64,000 bases of DNA from Nitzschia sp. DOCU1 (Eukaryota; Bacillariophyta; Bacillariophyceae; Bacillariales; Bacillariaceae). The notes below the pieces were generated by a model, which saw only the letters and a list, made by a program, of their open reading frames with translations, ran no database searches and had not been told where the DNA came from. The translations under genes and the position numbers were made by a program. This document shows positions 18,760 to 29,267 of the stretch, piece after piece (the stretch's first letter is position 1; each line of letters opens with the position of its first letter). The stretch lies in NCBI GenBank assembly GCA_951394045.1, contig OX595990.1, forward strand, positions 1,550,001 to 1,614,000, written 5' to 3'.

Positions 18760-21585
18760 ATGGGAAAGAAGAAAGCACAGGTGTCGCCCGAACGCCCAAA
18801 ACGCGGGCCAAGGTTCAAGGGCGTCCACAAGGAAGTCCAAGATAAAGTTCTGAAGACGGTGGTTGATGAGATTGAAAAGCGTCAGCCTCCAGAGCATAGT
18901 GGGCGAAAAAAGCATAGGACTATCCAAGAAGTTTTGGATATGTACAGACCTGTCCATTCCTGGTTGACAAGAAACATGATCAATGGACGATTGAAGCGGC
19001 AGCTGCAAATTGCTCAACAGAAGAACGCAACACAAGCTATTTTATTACGCTTTTCCAGCGACGACGACAGTGGAAAGGAGGACGATGTCGATGATGTTAG
19101 CACAGCAAACGAAGAGCACCAAACGACAAGTCTTGTTGGTGGAAGGCCAAAGGGGGCCACCAAGGCTGCCCAACGTCTGAACAAGGCTATGAAGGAAAAG
19201 TTCATGGACGCGGTCGCTACTGGGTACAATAAGATTAGAAAAGAACATCCTGGCATGATCTACTCCTCGAGAGGGCTTCTAGATAAGCTCATGGACGAAA
19301 CAAGGGAGAAACTCAATATTCCTCCGCACATCAAGATTTCCAAACAAACAATTTACTCTCGATTCAAAAGACGTCGGCTCAGTGGCGTAGTTCGGGGACA
19401 CAACAGTCCCATCAGTGGTATTGAACCACTTATTGTCGAAGTAATCAAGAAGGCCAATGATGCCCGGAGCCCAATGAAGAAGGAGGATATCATCGCTTTT
19501 GCCAACTCTTTAATCCAGACTGGAAATTATCAACAGGCTGTCAAGGAGTTCAAAGCCAACAATGTCAGCGCCTACAAGAATGCCGGCTTTGAGAAAACCA
19601 ATCTCGTTGATATTGATGAACTGGGAAACGGGTGGTATAGGGGATTCCGTACAAGGTGGGAGCACGAAATTAGCTCGGCTAAGCCCATTCCGCACGACAA
19701 GAAGCGTGCCGATTGGACCACCTACGAGCAATTCAACGACATGTATGAGGTAATCTACAATACTTTGGTGAAACTAGGGCATGCAGAGCGGCTGGAAAAA
19801 CCGCAGTGGCAAGATCTACAGGGCAACTGCTTGGAAAAAGAAGACGCCAGCGTCTTTGGTCGTATGGTTGAGCATCGCCTCTTGCATCCTGAGCGCATCC
19901 TTGTGGCGGATGAATGTGGTGACAACACCAACATGAAGAAGTCAAGTCAGGCCGGTAATGAAAAATTTGTCACAGCCAAGGGTGCCAAGGCAAACATTGA
20001 GAGCTCTACGTTTGATTGTCACTACACCAACATGTGCTTCACGAATTTGCTCGGAGAGCCGGTACAGTTTGTCACAATTATTGCGAAAGATTCCCCACTG
20101 ACAGCGGCGGAGATCTTTGAGTATGACTTCGAGAAGGGTTTTATCCTTCCTGAAGGGATGACCCTAGAGGACACGTCTGTGGACGAGCTAGTGGAGCTCA
20201 ACGTTGGTGAAGGGAAAGTCTATCCAGGAGGACCGACTTGTACAGTGGATGGCATTGTGATGACGGCATTTGTGACCAACTCTGCAAGTGGGGGCATAAC
20301 TCCAACTATCTTGACCGCAATTCTAAAACGGCTTGACAACGCAGGCATTTTTCCGAGAGGGAATGGGAAGCCTGCCCCAGTGTTGCTGCTCGATGGGCAT
20401 GGTTCGCGCCTCGACCCTGAGTTTCTGAGCTACATCGTCAGGCCAGAAACAACATGGGATATCATTTTGGGTTTGCCCCATGGAACTCATATTTGGCAGG
20501 TCGGTGATTCCTCCTCACAGAATGGCGCCTACAAGAGTCAATCAGCTGTGTGTAAGCGGAAACTTTTGGAAAAGAAAGCAAGGGTTGCCGGGACGAACCC
20601 ACAAATAAAGCGAGAGGACATTATGTTGATCAATCGAGCTGCCTTTGAAAAGTCGTTCGAGAACGTGGAGGGCAACCGACATGCTATCGCCGTCCGGGGA
20701 TGGAATCCTCTGAACAGGGGATGTCTGGTAAACAGGGAAGTCCTTACTACGAGGGTCAGGAAATCTGACAGTGACGATGATAGCGACGAGGAGGGCGAAA
20801 ACTTCAACTAAAGCCAGGACTCGACCTCCTCTGCAAGTCTAGCAAACACAATCCCAGAATGTTCATTGGAAAAGTTGAATCTTTCAGAGGGAGTATCAGG
20901 CCAATTCTTTAATAAAATCTATGCATTTGATCAACGAGTGGCTGCCCAAGCAAAAGCGCAAAGAGAGCTTATAAAAGAGCGAAGTGCAGTCGAACAGCGG
21001 CAACTAGCGGCTGAGATTGCCAACAAGAGGATTACAAGTGGAGTGCTGTGTAAACTTGGACATTACCATCTGAACGAGGCTGCTCCCGCTATTATTGAGA
21101 AGAATCGCAAGAAGGCAGCAGATCAGGTGAGGGAAGCGAAGAAGAAGATCGGGAACGAGTATTGCCGCCGCATCAAGTTTTACAACCTTGCTCAGATTGT
21201 AGTGGAGAAGGCGGAAGATAAGTGGGTGAACGCAGATTACACCATAATGATCAAGTTCAAGAAGCTCCGTGAAGTCATGGAGCTAGGTCCTGGCAATACC
21301 AAAGTTGGTTGTCGGATTCCAACCGACAGAGCCGGTCTCGTGGCACTGTGGGCTGTGTACAAAGCCAGGGCGGATCCGAGGAAGCCAGAGCCTCCTGATG
21401 GATACGAAGACAAGGAGGCGGTACTAGATCGGTTCAGCAGTGATGAAGAGTCTGATTCAGACGAGAGTAGTAGTACTAGAGATGGGAGCGATGAAGAGGG
21501 GTGCGATTTTGATGACTACGATATTGGTGGCGGCAGCGGCGAGGAGTCGAGTCCTTTCAAAGATGTTGCAAAAATTGCACTGTAG
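18760..21585 (+). pseudogene. DDE transposase (pogo/CENP-B-like layout) with one in-frame stop
   Basis: A 941-codon reading frame interrupted only by TAA at 20809-20811. First segment (683 residues): basic N-terminus; helix-turn-helix-like regions around GRPKGATKAAQRL and ISKQTIYSRFKRRR; GWYRGFRTRWE, as in CENP-B/pogo DNA-binding domains; then a catalytic core with VADECGDNT (first Asp), LLLDGHGSRLD (second Asp) and HIWQVGDSSSQNGAYK (third acidic residue). Second segment (after the stop, same frame): a charged coiled-coil-like region with an acidic Ser/Asp-rich end (DRFSSDEESDSDESSS). The stop may be a nonsense mutation in a longer protein, a read-through site, or a real end followed by formerly coding sequence. 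If real, the first segment alone still contains all three catalytic positions. Confidence 0.82.
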
Positions 21586-21735
21586 ACCTCTAGTAATAAC
21601 TGGTGGCAAATATTGATAGCCATTATAGTGTTTAGTGTTAGAATAGTAGATCATATACCAGAATCATAGGAGCATGGACCTAACCGACAATAACTCGACA
21701 CGAGGTCGCCCATAGGAATGAACAACTTCATAGCA

Positions 21736-22263
21736 CTAAGCTTTCTTTAGGTCCTCACTGCGTGGGAAATGATCACGGCAACGGTTGAGATGACACATAC
21801 GCAGCTCCTGGGTTGAACTGAGACCAAGCATTTCCGCGACCATCTTGTAGGTCCTGCGACGCTGCACACTGGGAAGGAGGGCAAGGAACTCGGGTTCACC
21901 CTTGTTTGCCTTGGAAGCCTTCAAAGCACGAACAGCATGGTCAACATCAACCCATGCCTTGCAAAGTCTAGGAGCTACCCGGTCCAAGCATACACATTCA
22001 TTCACAGTGCGCAAGGTGATCAATGTGGTTTTGATTTCCACCCCGCCAATGAATCTTGGTTTCTTCTTGGGCCTTGGTTCGTCGATGGGCTCCTTCTTAA
22101 TCTTCACAGCACCCAACCCAGCAGAGACAACCTTTGGTTGGGTAGATGACTTGGCAGGGTTTTCTTTGCCAGCAGGGGTGGGAAGATGGACAACAGATGA
22201 ATCATCGGTAAGGGTATTGTCGTCGTTAACGATGATGGGGTTAAACTTGCTGTTGGACGACAT
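21736..22263 (-). CDS. Accessory gene of the Tc1/mariner-type element, function unknown
   Basis: A 175-residue protein starting at the ATG at 22263 (MSSNSKFNPI). Seen: an acidic/Ser-rich N-terminus, a lysine-rich segment with a sumoylation-like VKIKKEP motif and KKKPR (possible nuclear signal), then a compact Cys-containing domain (NECVCLDRVAPRLC...LPSVQRRRTYKMVAEMLGL). I do not recognise the family. It lies inside the inverted repeats and converges on the transposase, so it is probably cargo or a second transposition protein. Confidence 0.6.
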   Translation of the reverse strand: MSSNSKFNPIIVNDDNTLTDDSSVVHLPTPAGKENPAKSSTQPKVVSAGLGAVKIKKEPIDEPRPKKKPRFIGGVEIKTTLITLRTVNECVCLDRVAPRLCKAWVDVDHAVRALKASKANKGEPEFLALLPSVQRRRTYKMVAEMLGLSSTQELRMCHLNRCRDHFPRSEDLKKA

Positions 22264-22755
22264 GCTGATGCCGATGCTGGTGGACAAATTATGCCAACAA
22301 GGGGCCAAAACAACAGGATGATTGCCATGTCTTTTGCTGGTAGGAGACAACAATCCACAAGTTTGGGCAGATGGAGTTGCCGAAAATGAGGTTCAAATGA
22401 GGCAAAGAAATGAGAGAGCGGAGTGTCATTGTTGAGAGAGAGAGTGAACGCTGGAGGCAGTAATGTGGGAGGCGATTGGGCGTGAGTAGAAAATATACCA
22501 TGTCTACGTGGGCTTGGCAGGCGCACATACTTAACGAAAAAATGTTTTATTCGCCATTGAGCTAAATCGACTCCACCCCGAGATGCAATGGATGCTAGAG
22601 CAAAATATTGCATTATCATAACCTGATCTGAAGAACAGGATGCATGGAGCACATATCCGTTGGTGTCTGACGAACTTTTCAGCGTTATTGTCCGTTACTA
22701 AGTGCGCCCATAGAGACATTTTCGGAAATGTTTCATTCGTAAATGGTTCATTTCA

Positions 22756-22785
22756 GTCAAATGGTTCAAGACAGTTTTTATCTCG
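22756..22785 (-). repeat. Right terminal inverted repeat of the Tc1/mariner-type element
   Basis: Reverse complement of the left repeat (27 of 30 bases). TA follows at 22786-22787. Confidence 0.92.
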
Positions 22786-22850
22786 TAGGTTAGGTACTGT
22801 AGGCTAGGCTAGGCTAGGCGAGAGGCTAGGTAGGTAGGTAGGTAGGTAAG
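22786..22850. repeat. Microsatellite (AGGCT)n / (GGTA)n
   Basis: Several AGGCT units followed by five or so GGTA units, immediately beside the right end of the DNA transposon. A TA-containing simple repeat may have been the insertion target. Confidence 0.85.
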
Positions 22851-23427
22851 TGGGAAAGTACTGAACTAGCCTTAAAATAAAAGATATTCCAAGTCGAACT
22901 AATCCATTGAAAATTCCAACCACCACTATTTGACACGCCACCAAACACGCAAAACAACTCTGCCATAGGTATGCAGGAACTTTTTCAGGCGATAGCCCAA
23001 GAAAGTTGGTGTGGTCAACTAGCTACCATACTTATAACCATGGCATCATTCACATGTGTGGCTACTTGCGCGATTCTATGGTATTTATTGTGAATTGCTC
23101 GATGCGCTATCTAAGCAAAGAAGTCCGCCGCTCCTTTCCCCGAGCGCGATTTCAGATTTGATAACTCGGATGAATTGTTTCCATGTGCTCATCCTTCTCC
23201 GGTCGTCGAGTGTTTTCTGGATGCAGCGGTAGCACCCGACGGCGGAGACTCACATGGTGCGCAATGAAAAGCAAACGCCCCCTTTCGGGGGCGATGAGCG
23301 ATAAGATTATTGTGAAAACGAGGATCCCGGCGTGGACCCGTATGCGTTTCGTTGTAATTGTATAATATAGAGCCCCCCTATCAGCTGGGCATTGTCCCGC
23401 CCTATGGCAGCGTCACTGGTCACTGGT
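22851..23427. other. Intergenic, downstream of the bZIP gene
   Basis: No gene recognised. Two short open frames (23183-23365 plus; 23307-23516 minus) have no features that support coding. Confidence 0.5.
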
Positions 23428-24953
23428 CTAACCTCTGGCTTCTTCGTCGTCCACGGGAGTAGTCTCGACGCCGAATGTGAAGATAGGCGCTCCTTGCAAG
23501 GGTTGCACTTGAACATGATCTAGCTGATCAATGGCTTCCACATTGGCGTCCGTCCAAAGCAGGAACTTGGAAAGTTGGTTCTTGTGCAAAATCGAGGTGA
23601 ACTGGTCGGTGATGGCTTGAACGCCCTCATTCAACAGCCAATCATTTTCTTGCATCGCCTGAAGAGACGCCGCAATTGTCTCGAGAGCTTCCACTTCCTT
23701 ATCCAAACCCTGACTAGACGCAAGCAAATCTTGCTTTTGAGCATCAGTCAATTGCAAGAGATCTTGTAGTTCCCGGACCATCTCGTCATTGGCATACTCC
23801 TCTGAGGCCAGCATAGCCAAGCAGTCCTGCTCAAGCTGTGCTTGACGCAACAGTTCTACCTGTTGCATTTGGTGATTCAAGATATCGCGGATAATCGTTG
23901 TACGCTGGTCCGGCTGAATGGCCTGCTGTCCCCGCTCCATTCCTAGAGCGTCCAAAAGCGCCTTGTGATTGTCATCCCTGCCCCACTCGTGGGCCTTGAG
24001 CTGCTTCAGCGTTTTTTCTAGAATTCCTACTTCCGTCTCGTAAGCGTCAACCTGTTATTTATTCAAATGTACCAAAAAGTGAGTAAATGAAAGCAGAGCG
24101 GAAGCAAATTTCGACAAAAAATACGTACCAGATTTTTCTTTCGAAGCCGACGAAGTCGAGCTGAGGCTCTATTTCGAGCCAGCCGCTTTTGACGCTTTTC
24201 TTCCTCTGCTTGCGCCGCATATGAGCTCATATCAGGCATACTCACTGAACGACCCTGGGGCGGCTTGACCGTGGCTGACGGGTGAGGCTGCGGCGAATAT
24301 TCGGCTGGGCGAGGAGCATGCTGAGGAGGTGGCACATAGTGATGATGATGCGAAGGAGGCGGTGCGTGGTGATGAACCGGCGGTGGCGCATGTGAAGGAG
24401 GAGGCGGCTGCGAATGATGAAGATGATGGTGCGTCTGCGAGGGCGGCGGTGGGGGTGGCATGGAGTTGATGGCAAGAGGATCAGGGATAGGGTGATGCGA
24501 CGTGTGGGTTGGATGCACTTGATGCGTATAAGCTGCCTCTTCCATAGATTCTCCACTCATCGAAGGAGGTGGTGCCACGTGAGGACCAGTAGAAAAGTTA
24601 GGACAAGAAGCAGCGGTCGGGATGTGTTGTTGTTGCTGAGCCATGCGGGCCGCGGCCTCTGCACCCTTTCGGTAGGCTTCCTGTAAAGCTTTCGCGTAAT
24701 CCTCAGAGTTACTAGGAATATTCGTGGGAGGTAGGAGGTCAGGGATCGTACCATCCTGTGGCGCAGGAGCTGGAGTTACATGGTGTGGAATCGGGGCAGG
24801 GGCAGGGGCAGGAGCAGGCTGACCTGATGGGGCCCCGTATCCTGGATACACGGGCATAGGCGGCGTCCTCCATTGACCGGCCAGGGCGGCCCGTTTGTTT
24901 GCAGCATCTACCTGCGATTCCACTCCATCTCCTCCGTTGTGATTCGTGCTCAT
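23428..24953 (-). CDS. bZIP transcription factor, two exons
   Basis: A DNA-binding regulator of about 482 residues acting in the nucleus. Exon 1 runs 24953-24129, the intron 24128-24052 (77 bp, GTACGT...ACAG, phase 0), exon 2 24051-23428. The basic region spans the splice: KRLARNRASARLRRLRKKN has the N-x7-R signature, and the heptads of the zipper (NLVDAYETEVGILEKTLKQL) are formed only after splicing. The N-terminal 250 residues are low-complexity, rich in Pro, His and Gln, probably an activation or interaction region. The C-terminal 170 residues are mostly helical and acidic, including a Gln/Leu-rich segment; I do not recognise this part. The start chosen is the first ATG of the frame (MSTNH). 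Other bZIP subfamily assignments need a tree. Confidence 0.9.
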
Positions 24954-25800
24954 TGTCAATCGAGATGATAGGCTTGAAGAGTGCTTATGAGGCTCTCTTC
25001 CAAGTTAGAATGGTGGGGTAGAGGAACAACAAGGGGGCATGAGTGAAAACAGTTTCTCGCACCACGTGCACCCGCTCATCGTCTTGCACAAATTCCATTC
25101 GAAAACGCTCCCCTCATCCCACCGACCAATGAGCAGCCAGTCGGAGTTGTCCATCTCACGAATTCCTTCGTGGAAACACCAGTAGAACTTCGTGTAGTCT
25201 CTACCCGGAGTTCATGTGGTAACTGATGACGTGCGTGGCAAGGTCAAAACGTGTAATCCGAGGCCGTATCGTAGCGAGTTCTACTATTTACAAGCGCGCC
25301 ATTCGGCGATTGAATAAGCGAATGCTCAATCGTGCATATTGGAAGTACGTTCAGTACTAGAGAACGGGGTCTTCATGAATAACGGCTCGATCTATCAAAC
25401 CAGTCTTTCCACGACTGCCCAACAAGAAGGTGGAGAAATAGTTGCTATGGTGCGAAAAAGCACGGTGTTTGCATTCGTGGGAAGTGGTCATCCATGTGTC
25501 CCCGAAAGGTGTGGACGAGTATGATAGGTCGCTTCTGGAACTACATAGAGTACTTGTAGGAACTAGGAAAGCGAGCTTTCGTGCCGGATTTTCACTAGAG
25601 ATTGGTTAGAAAAAGTTGGTTCGACGGGAGAGCCTTTGTAACTTTGCGACAGGGGAGTTCCGTATCTCCTTTCACAGCCAGCAAGTGTTGCTATGCAATC
25701 CGTTCACGCCGCCTCTCGACGAGCAATGACCCGCAAAAGAGAGCGATTCATCCCATTATAGGAAACGCTTGGGAGAAGTCCCAATCATATCGGTAACGAT
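24954..25800. other. Intergenic: upstream of bZIP, downstream of the dioxygenase gene
   Basis: No gene recognised. CCACGTGCAC near 25062-25071 contains a CACGTG (G-box-like) core about 110 bp upstream of the bZIP start. Otherwise nothing notable. Confidence 0.45.
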
Positions 25801-26703
25801 TCAGCGTTCGTCCAGCCATGAACTTCTTGTCAATTTGTCACAAGAGCTGTATGTTATTGGGAAAAAATCTTGCCTAGGAGTGGATTCGCCCCGGATATAG
25901 TAACGACCGTAAATATAGTGGGGCTTCGGAGATTGTCGCCACTGCACCTCGCCATCAATCAGGTGTGCTACCAGCGCTCGTCGTTGCCGCGACTTTGATG
26001 TGTTTGGGCCGCTCCCATGCCAGACATCTTGATGGTGAACGACCATCTCCCCTGCTTTCACTGCAACGGTCCTCACCGAACGTTCGACTTCTGATATATT
26101 TTTCCCTAATCTTTGTGCAATCCTTCGTAACGAAGTCAGATGATCATCTTTCGCGCCCACATGGAAGGAAGATCCATCGACGTTTTCGGCCACGACATTC
26201 TTTGAATCAGTAGACGACCAAAGATGAGATCCAGGCGCATACTGGAGGGCACCATTTTCTTCATCCGCGTCATCCAGTGCGATCCACATTGTCAACGAGT
26301 TATTTTCTCTTGGCACAAAGTTGTCGCTAATGTACGCCCCATCTTGATGGAATCCAACCGCATTCGATAGGCTGGGCTTGTGAAGGACGTCGTCTTGGCC
26401 GATGCGGCTGGCTTTCCAACCCATCAACTGACAAGCCAAGGAGCCAAGTTCCTTGCCGCAGACGATGCTAGCGATATTTGGGCTGGCCTTCCATGCATTG
26501 CAAATCTCTTTGGTTGCAGTCTCCTTACTGATGCCGGGTCGCCAGTGAATCTCGTCAGGATAGATGCCCGTCTCATAGTGACCTTCAAACAGTGCGGCAA
26601 ACTCTGCGTGGAGAATGGCCACCGCCTCTGTGTCGAGCGCAAAAACATGTCGTGGAATCTTCACATAGCCGTCCCGCTGAAGGGTTTCTCTAAGTCCATC
26701 CAT
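25801..26703 (-). CDS. Phytanoyl-CoA dioxygenase (PhyH) family protein
   Basis: A 300-residue non-haem Fe(II)/2-oxoglutarate-dependent oxygenase of the PhyH superfamily; the substrate cannot be told. Seen: the iron-binding HxD in GFHQDGAY (His119, Asp121), the distal His in DVWHGSGPN (His229), and an Arg-containing RRALVAHL (241-242) in the position that binds 2-oxoglutarate. SLTMWIALDDADEENGALQ and PGSH are typical of the double-stranded beta-helix core of this family. No signal peptide is evident. The ATG at 26703 is followed by a normal start (MDGLRETLQRDGYV), where DGYV is the usual family opening. It is divergent from the ARM-like gene at 27229, about 525 bp apart. Confidence 0.88.
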   Translation of the reverse strand: MDGLRETLQRDGYVKIPRHVFALDTEAVAILHAEFAALFEGHYETGIYPDEIHWRPGISKETATKEICNAWKASPNIASIVCGKELGSLACQLMGWKASRIGQDDVLHKPSLSNAVGFHQDGAYISDNFVPRENNSLTMWIALDDADEENGALQYAPGSHLWSSTDSKNVVAENVDGSSFHVGAKDDHLTSLRRIAQRLGKNISEVERSVRTVAVKAGEMVVHHQDVWHGSGPNTSKSRQRRALVAHLIDGEVQWRQSPKPHYIYGRYYIRGESTPRQDFFPITYSSCDKLTRSSWLDER

Positions 26704-27228
26704 TGTGCATCGGTGGCGGCGATGTGTGGTGCCAATGATGCATTGTTGTTCCTCGATCTGCGATGAGTCGGAGGCAGTATCTTGGCGGGAAGATGTCGGC
26801 TCGCTCCTTTCTCCGAGATTCCAAAATTTCGTATCGCAAAGGACGATCTTTTCTTCCTAAAGTATTTTCGGGTCGGCATGCGTTTTGACCGGCAGGTGCG
26901 TGTGACTCGATATTCGTGACAAATTTTAGGCGAAGTCTCGTTCCGGCGAGCAACGGTTGGCCTTATGTTAATTCTGAGCATGAATAATTATATAGATCGT
27001 CATTAGGAATTTCTAAAGAAAAGTCGGCATGTAAAATCCGACAGGCGGCCGTTGCCCAATTTTGCTGCCGTCTCGCCTGTATGGCACGCCGACAAGCGAC
27101 ACTACCCATCGTCACGAAATAGAGATCCACGAAAGAACCGCGAAGCAGACCACAAAAGTAAGCTTGGCTCCAACACATTACTTTTCATCAGCACTCGTTG
27201 TTGTTGACCATAATCTCCTATTTGAAAA
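26704..27228. other. Divergent promoter region between the dioxygenase and ARM-like genes
   Basis: No coding sequence supported. It must hold the promoters of two divergent genes; I see no motif I would name with confidence. Confidence 0.45.
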
Positions 27229-29152
27229 ATGTAAGGAAAGCCATGGTGTTCTGCGATGATTGGATGATCGAACACAGCAATCTAAAGGCCTGCAGATGTG
27301 GAGAGACGTTCGGGTAGAAGTCCGTCGAAACTTTTCGAGTACAATGCTGGTCGCCTTTCATGTTGAACATCGCTTCTGACATCTCCGTTTGCTGATCGTG
27401 CTTTTTGACTATCACAGGGTTTCGTTCCGTCGCAAGAAAAAGGAAGATAAGAAGGAGGACATTGCTCCTAAGAAGGCTGCTCCTGCTAAGGAAGAGAAGG
27501 TATGTTCTGACGAAATTCCGTCTTTGCCATGAATGCTGCACCATTTAGTACGATGAACTTGTCAACTCAAAGTGCCCCTTGTTCAACTGCATCAGGCTTC
27601 CAAGGGTGGTGCTCCTTCCAAGCCTCCTTCTCTCGATGACATTCCCGAGCTCATCGAGACCATGCTCAGCTCCAAGGGAGAAAAGAGTGCCGCCGCCACC
27701 AAGCGTATCTATGAGCTTTGTGATGTCGGCCACAAGCAAAACCGTGTTCCCATGGTCTGCTCTGGAAAGTATGATGTGCTCACCCCTCTTGCTCAGTGCT
27801 TGACCCAAGAAAGCGGAGATGGACGTCACCTTGCCTGCCTCGCGTTGAACAACCTTTCCATCCCCACCGAGAACAAGCGCGTCATGGCCCTTGGACCCGC
27901 GTCGAAGGAAGTTATTGGAGGACTCTGCAAGGTCATTGCCGAGGATAAGCAGGAATCCTACTTGTGCTGCATTTGCTTGATGAACTTGTCCTTCCTTGAG
28001 GCTAGCATCACCACCATCTTGCAGCATTCCCCCAGCGATGGCAAAGAGTTGTCGCCTTTGGACAACCCTCAATCGTTGCTTCGTGTCTTGGAGAAGTTGT
28101 TGACGAACTCCCCTGCTGCCCCCAAGGCCAGCTCTGGAAAGTCTGAAGGTGTTCGTTGGGCTTGTGGTTTGATCAAGAATCTCGCCAAGTCTGAGGAAAA
28201 TGCTGCGTTGATTGGACAGACCGACATCCCCAAGTGTGTTGTTGAGAACATTCGTGCCGCCACTGCTCCTCCTTCTCGCTGGACTTCCAACAGTCTTGAG
28301 GATTTCTCCTTGTTCGTCATCCTCAACCTTGCTCAATGGCCTGGTTCCCGTGATGCCCTTGTCAAGGCTGGAGCCGTCGATGTCGTCAAGCCCATCATGG
28401 CCGAAGGCGACCTCCAGGGACTCAAGGCCACCATGGCTTGTGCCTTCCTTGATGCCTCGTGGAGCTCCTTCCCTGATGGAGGAAACCCAGCTGCCAAGAC
28501 TGTGTCTGAGCTCATGACCAACATCGTTGAGAAGAAGGGCAAGGACGGGCAATACGCGTACGGAGTCTTCAAGCTTTACACTGCCACCAAGGCCTACGCC
28601 GACCTTGCCAGGTCTGCCAACCGCGCCGATGCCGAAACCGGAGGAGAGTCCAACACCAAGGTCCTTGCTGTTCCTTCGGCTGTCGCCCTCAATCTCCAAA
28701 TTGTTTCTGACCTCGTCCTTTCCGCCATGGACGATGCCGAGGGAGGTTCCAAGTATGTCCCTGATGCCATGTCGGCCGAGCACGCAGTCACTGCCATCGA
28801 AGCTATGTTGCCTGCTATCCTGCAAGCCGGAGATCCTCCTCGCAAGTCCGCCCAAAGCGAGAAGGCATGTGGAGAAATCAGCCAGATGCTTTTGACTTAC
28901 GCCGATATTTCCGGAACGTCCCCTGAAGCAAAGACCAGCGCTCGCTCGGCCGCAGAACAAATCAAGGGTGCCTCCAGCTCTGCCCGACCCATCTTGGAAA
29001 TTTCTCACGATTTGTGGACTCAATACCGCAAGCGGGAAGGACAGCCTCTTGATCAATTCATCTCCAACGAGAAGGGTGTCGAGGTTGATGAGTCTGGTCC
29101 ACTTGACTTTTTGCCGTGCGCGAACTCTGATGGTGGGTGCATTGTTCTCTAA
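27229..29152 (+). CDS. ARM-repeat-like protein with CaaX end, start codon split by an intron
   Basis: A predicted 546-residue helical-repeat protein. Proposed exons: ...27230, 27418-27499, 27596-29152, with introns 27231-27417 (GTAAGG...CACAG) and 27500-27595 (GTATGT...ATCAG). The frame of the second exon needs two bases from upstream, and the only well-placed donor supplies AT, so ATG is made by joining AT at 27229-27230 to G at 27418. The protein starts MVSFRRKKKEDKKED, a basic, Lys-rich tail, and then has repeated helical units typical of armadillo folds (RHLACLALNNLS, YLCCICLMNLSF, VRWACGLIKNLA, LFVILNLAQW). It ends CIVL, a CaaX box whose last Leu favours geranylgeranylation, suggesting membrane attachment. 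The function is unknown. A long open frame on the opposite strand (27545-29056) is a shadow. Confidence 0.8.
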
Positions 29153-29267
29153 GCGTCAGTCTGTTCTCGAGGCTGTCGGTTGCGCGCCTGGTTGGTTTGA
29201 ATTGATATAGAAACGAGAGAGAAAATACATGTAATAGTTTGGATATAATAGCCACAAACAAATCATA

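Larger units (their letters stand above)
18293..22785 (+). mobile_element. Tc1/mariner-superfamily DNA transposon, 4,493 bp, with two convergent genes
   Basis: Imperfect terminal inverted repeats begin CGAGATAAAAACTG at 18293 and end with its reverse complement at 22785. Over the first 30 bp, 27 match. Outside each end is TA (18291-18292 and 22786-22787), the target duplication of Tc1/mariner elements. Weaker similarity continues inward (CGAGTAAAACATTTT versus CGAATGAAACATTTC). Inside are a DDE transposase frame (18760-21585, plus) and an unrelated small gene facing it (21736-22263, minus). The element lies 182 bp downstream of the YR-1 stop. Confidence 0.9.

Noticed and set aside
27545..29056. 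503-codon open frame on the minus strand
   Set aside because: Antisense shadow of the ARM-like gene; no domain, and the plus frame has clear repeats, splice sites and CaaX end.
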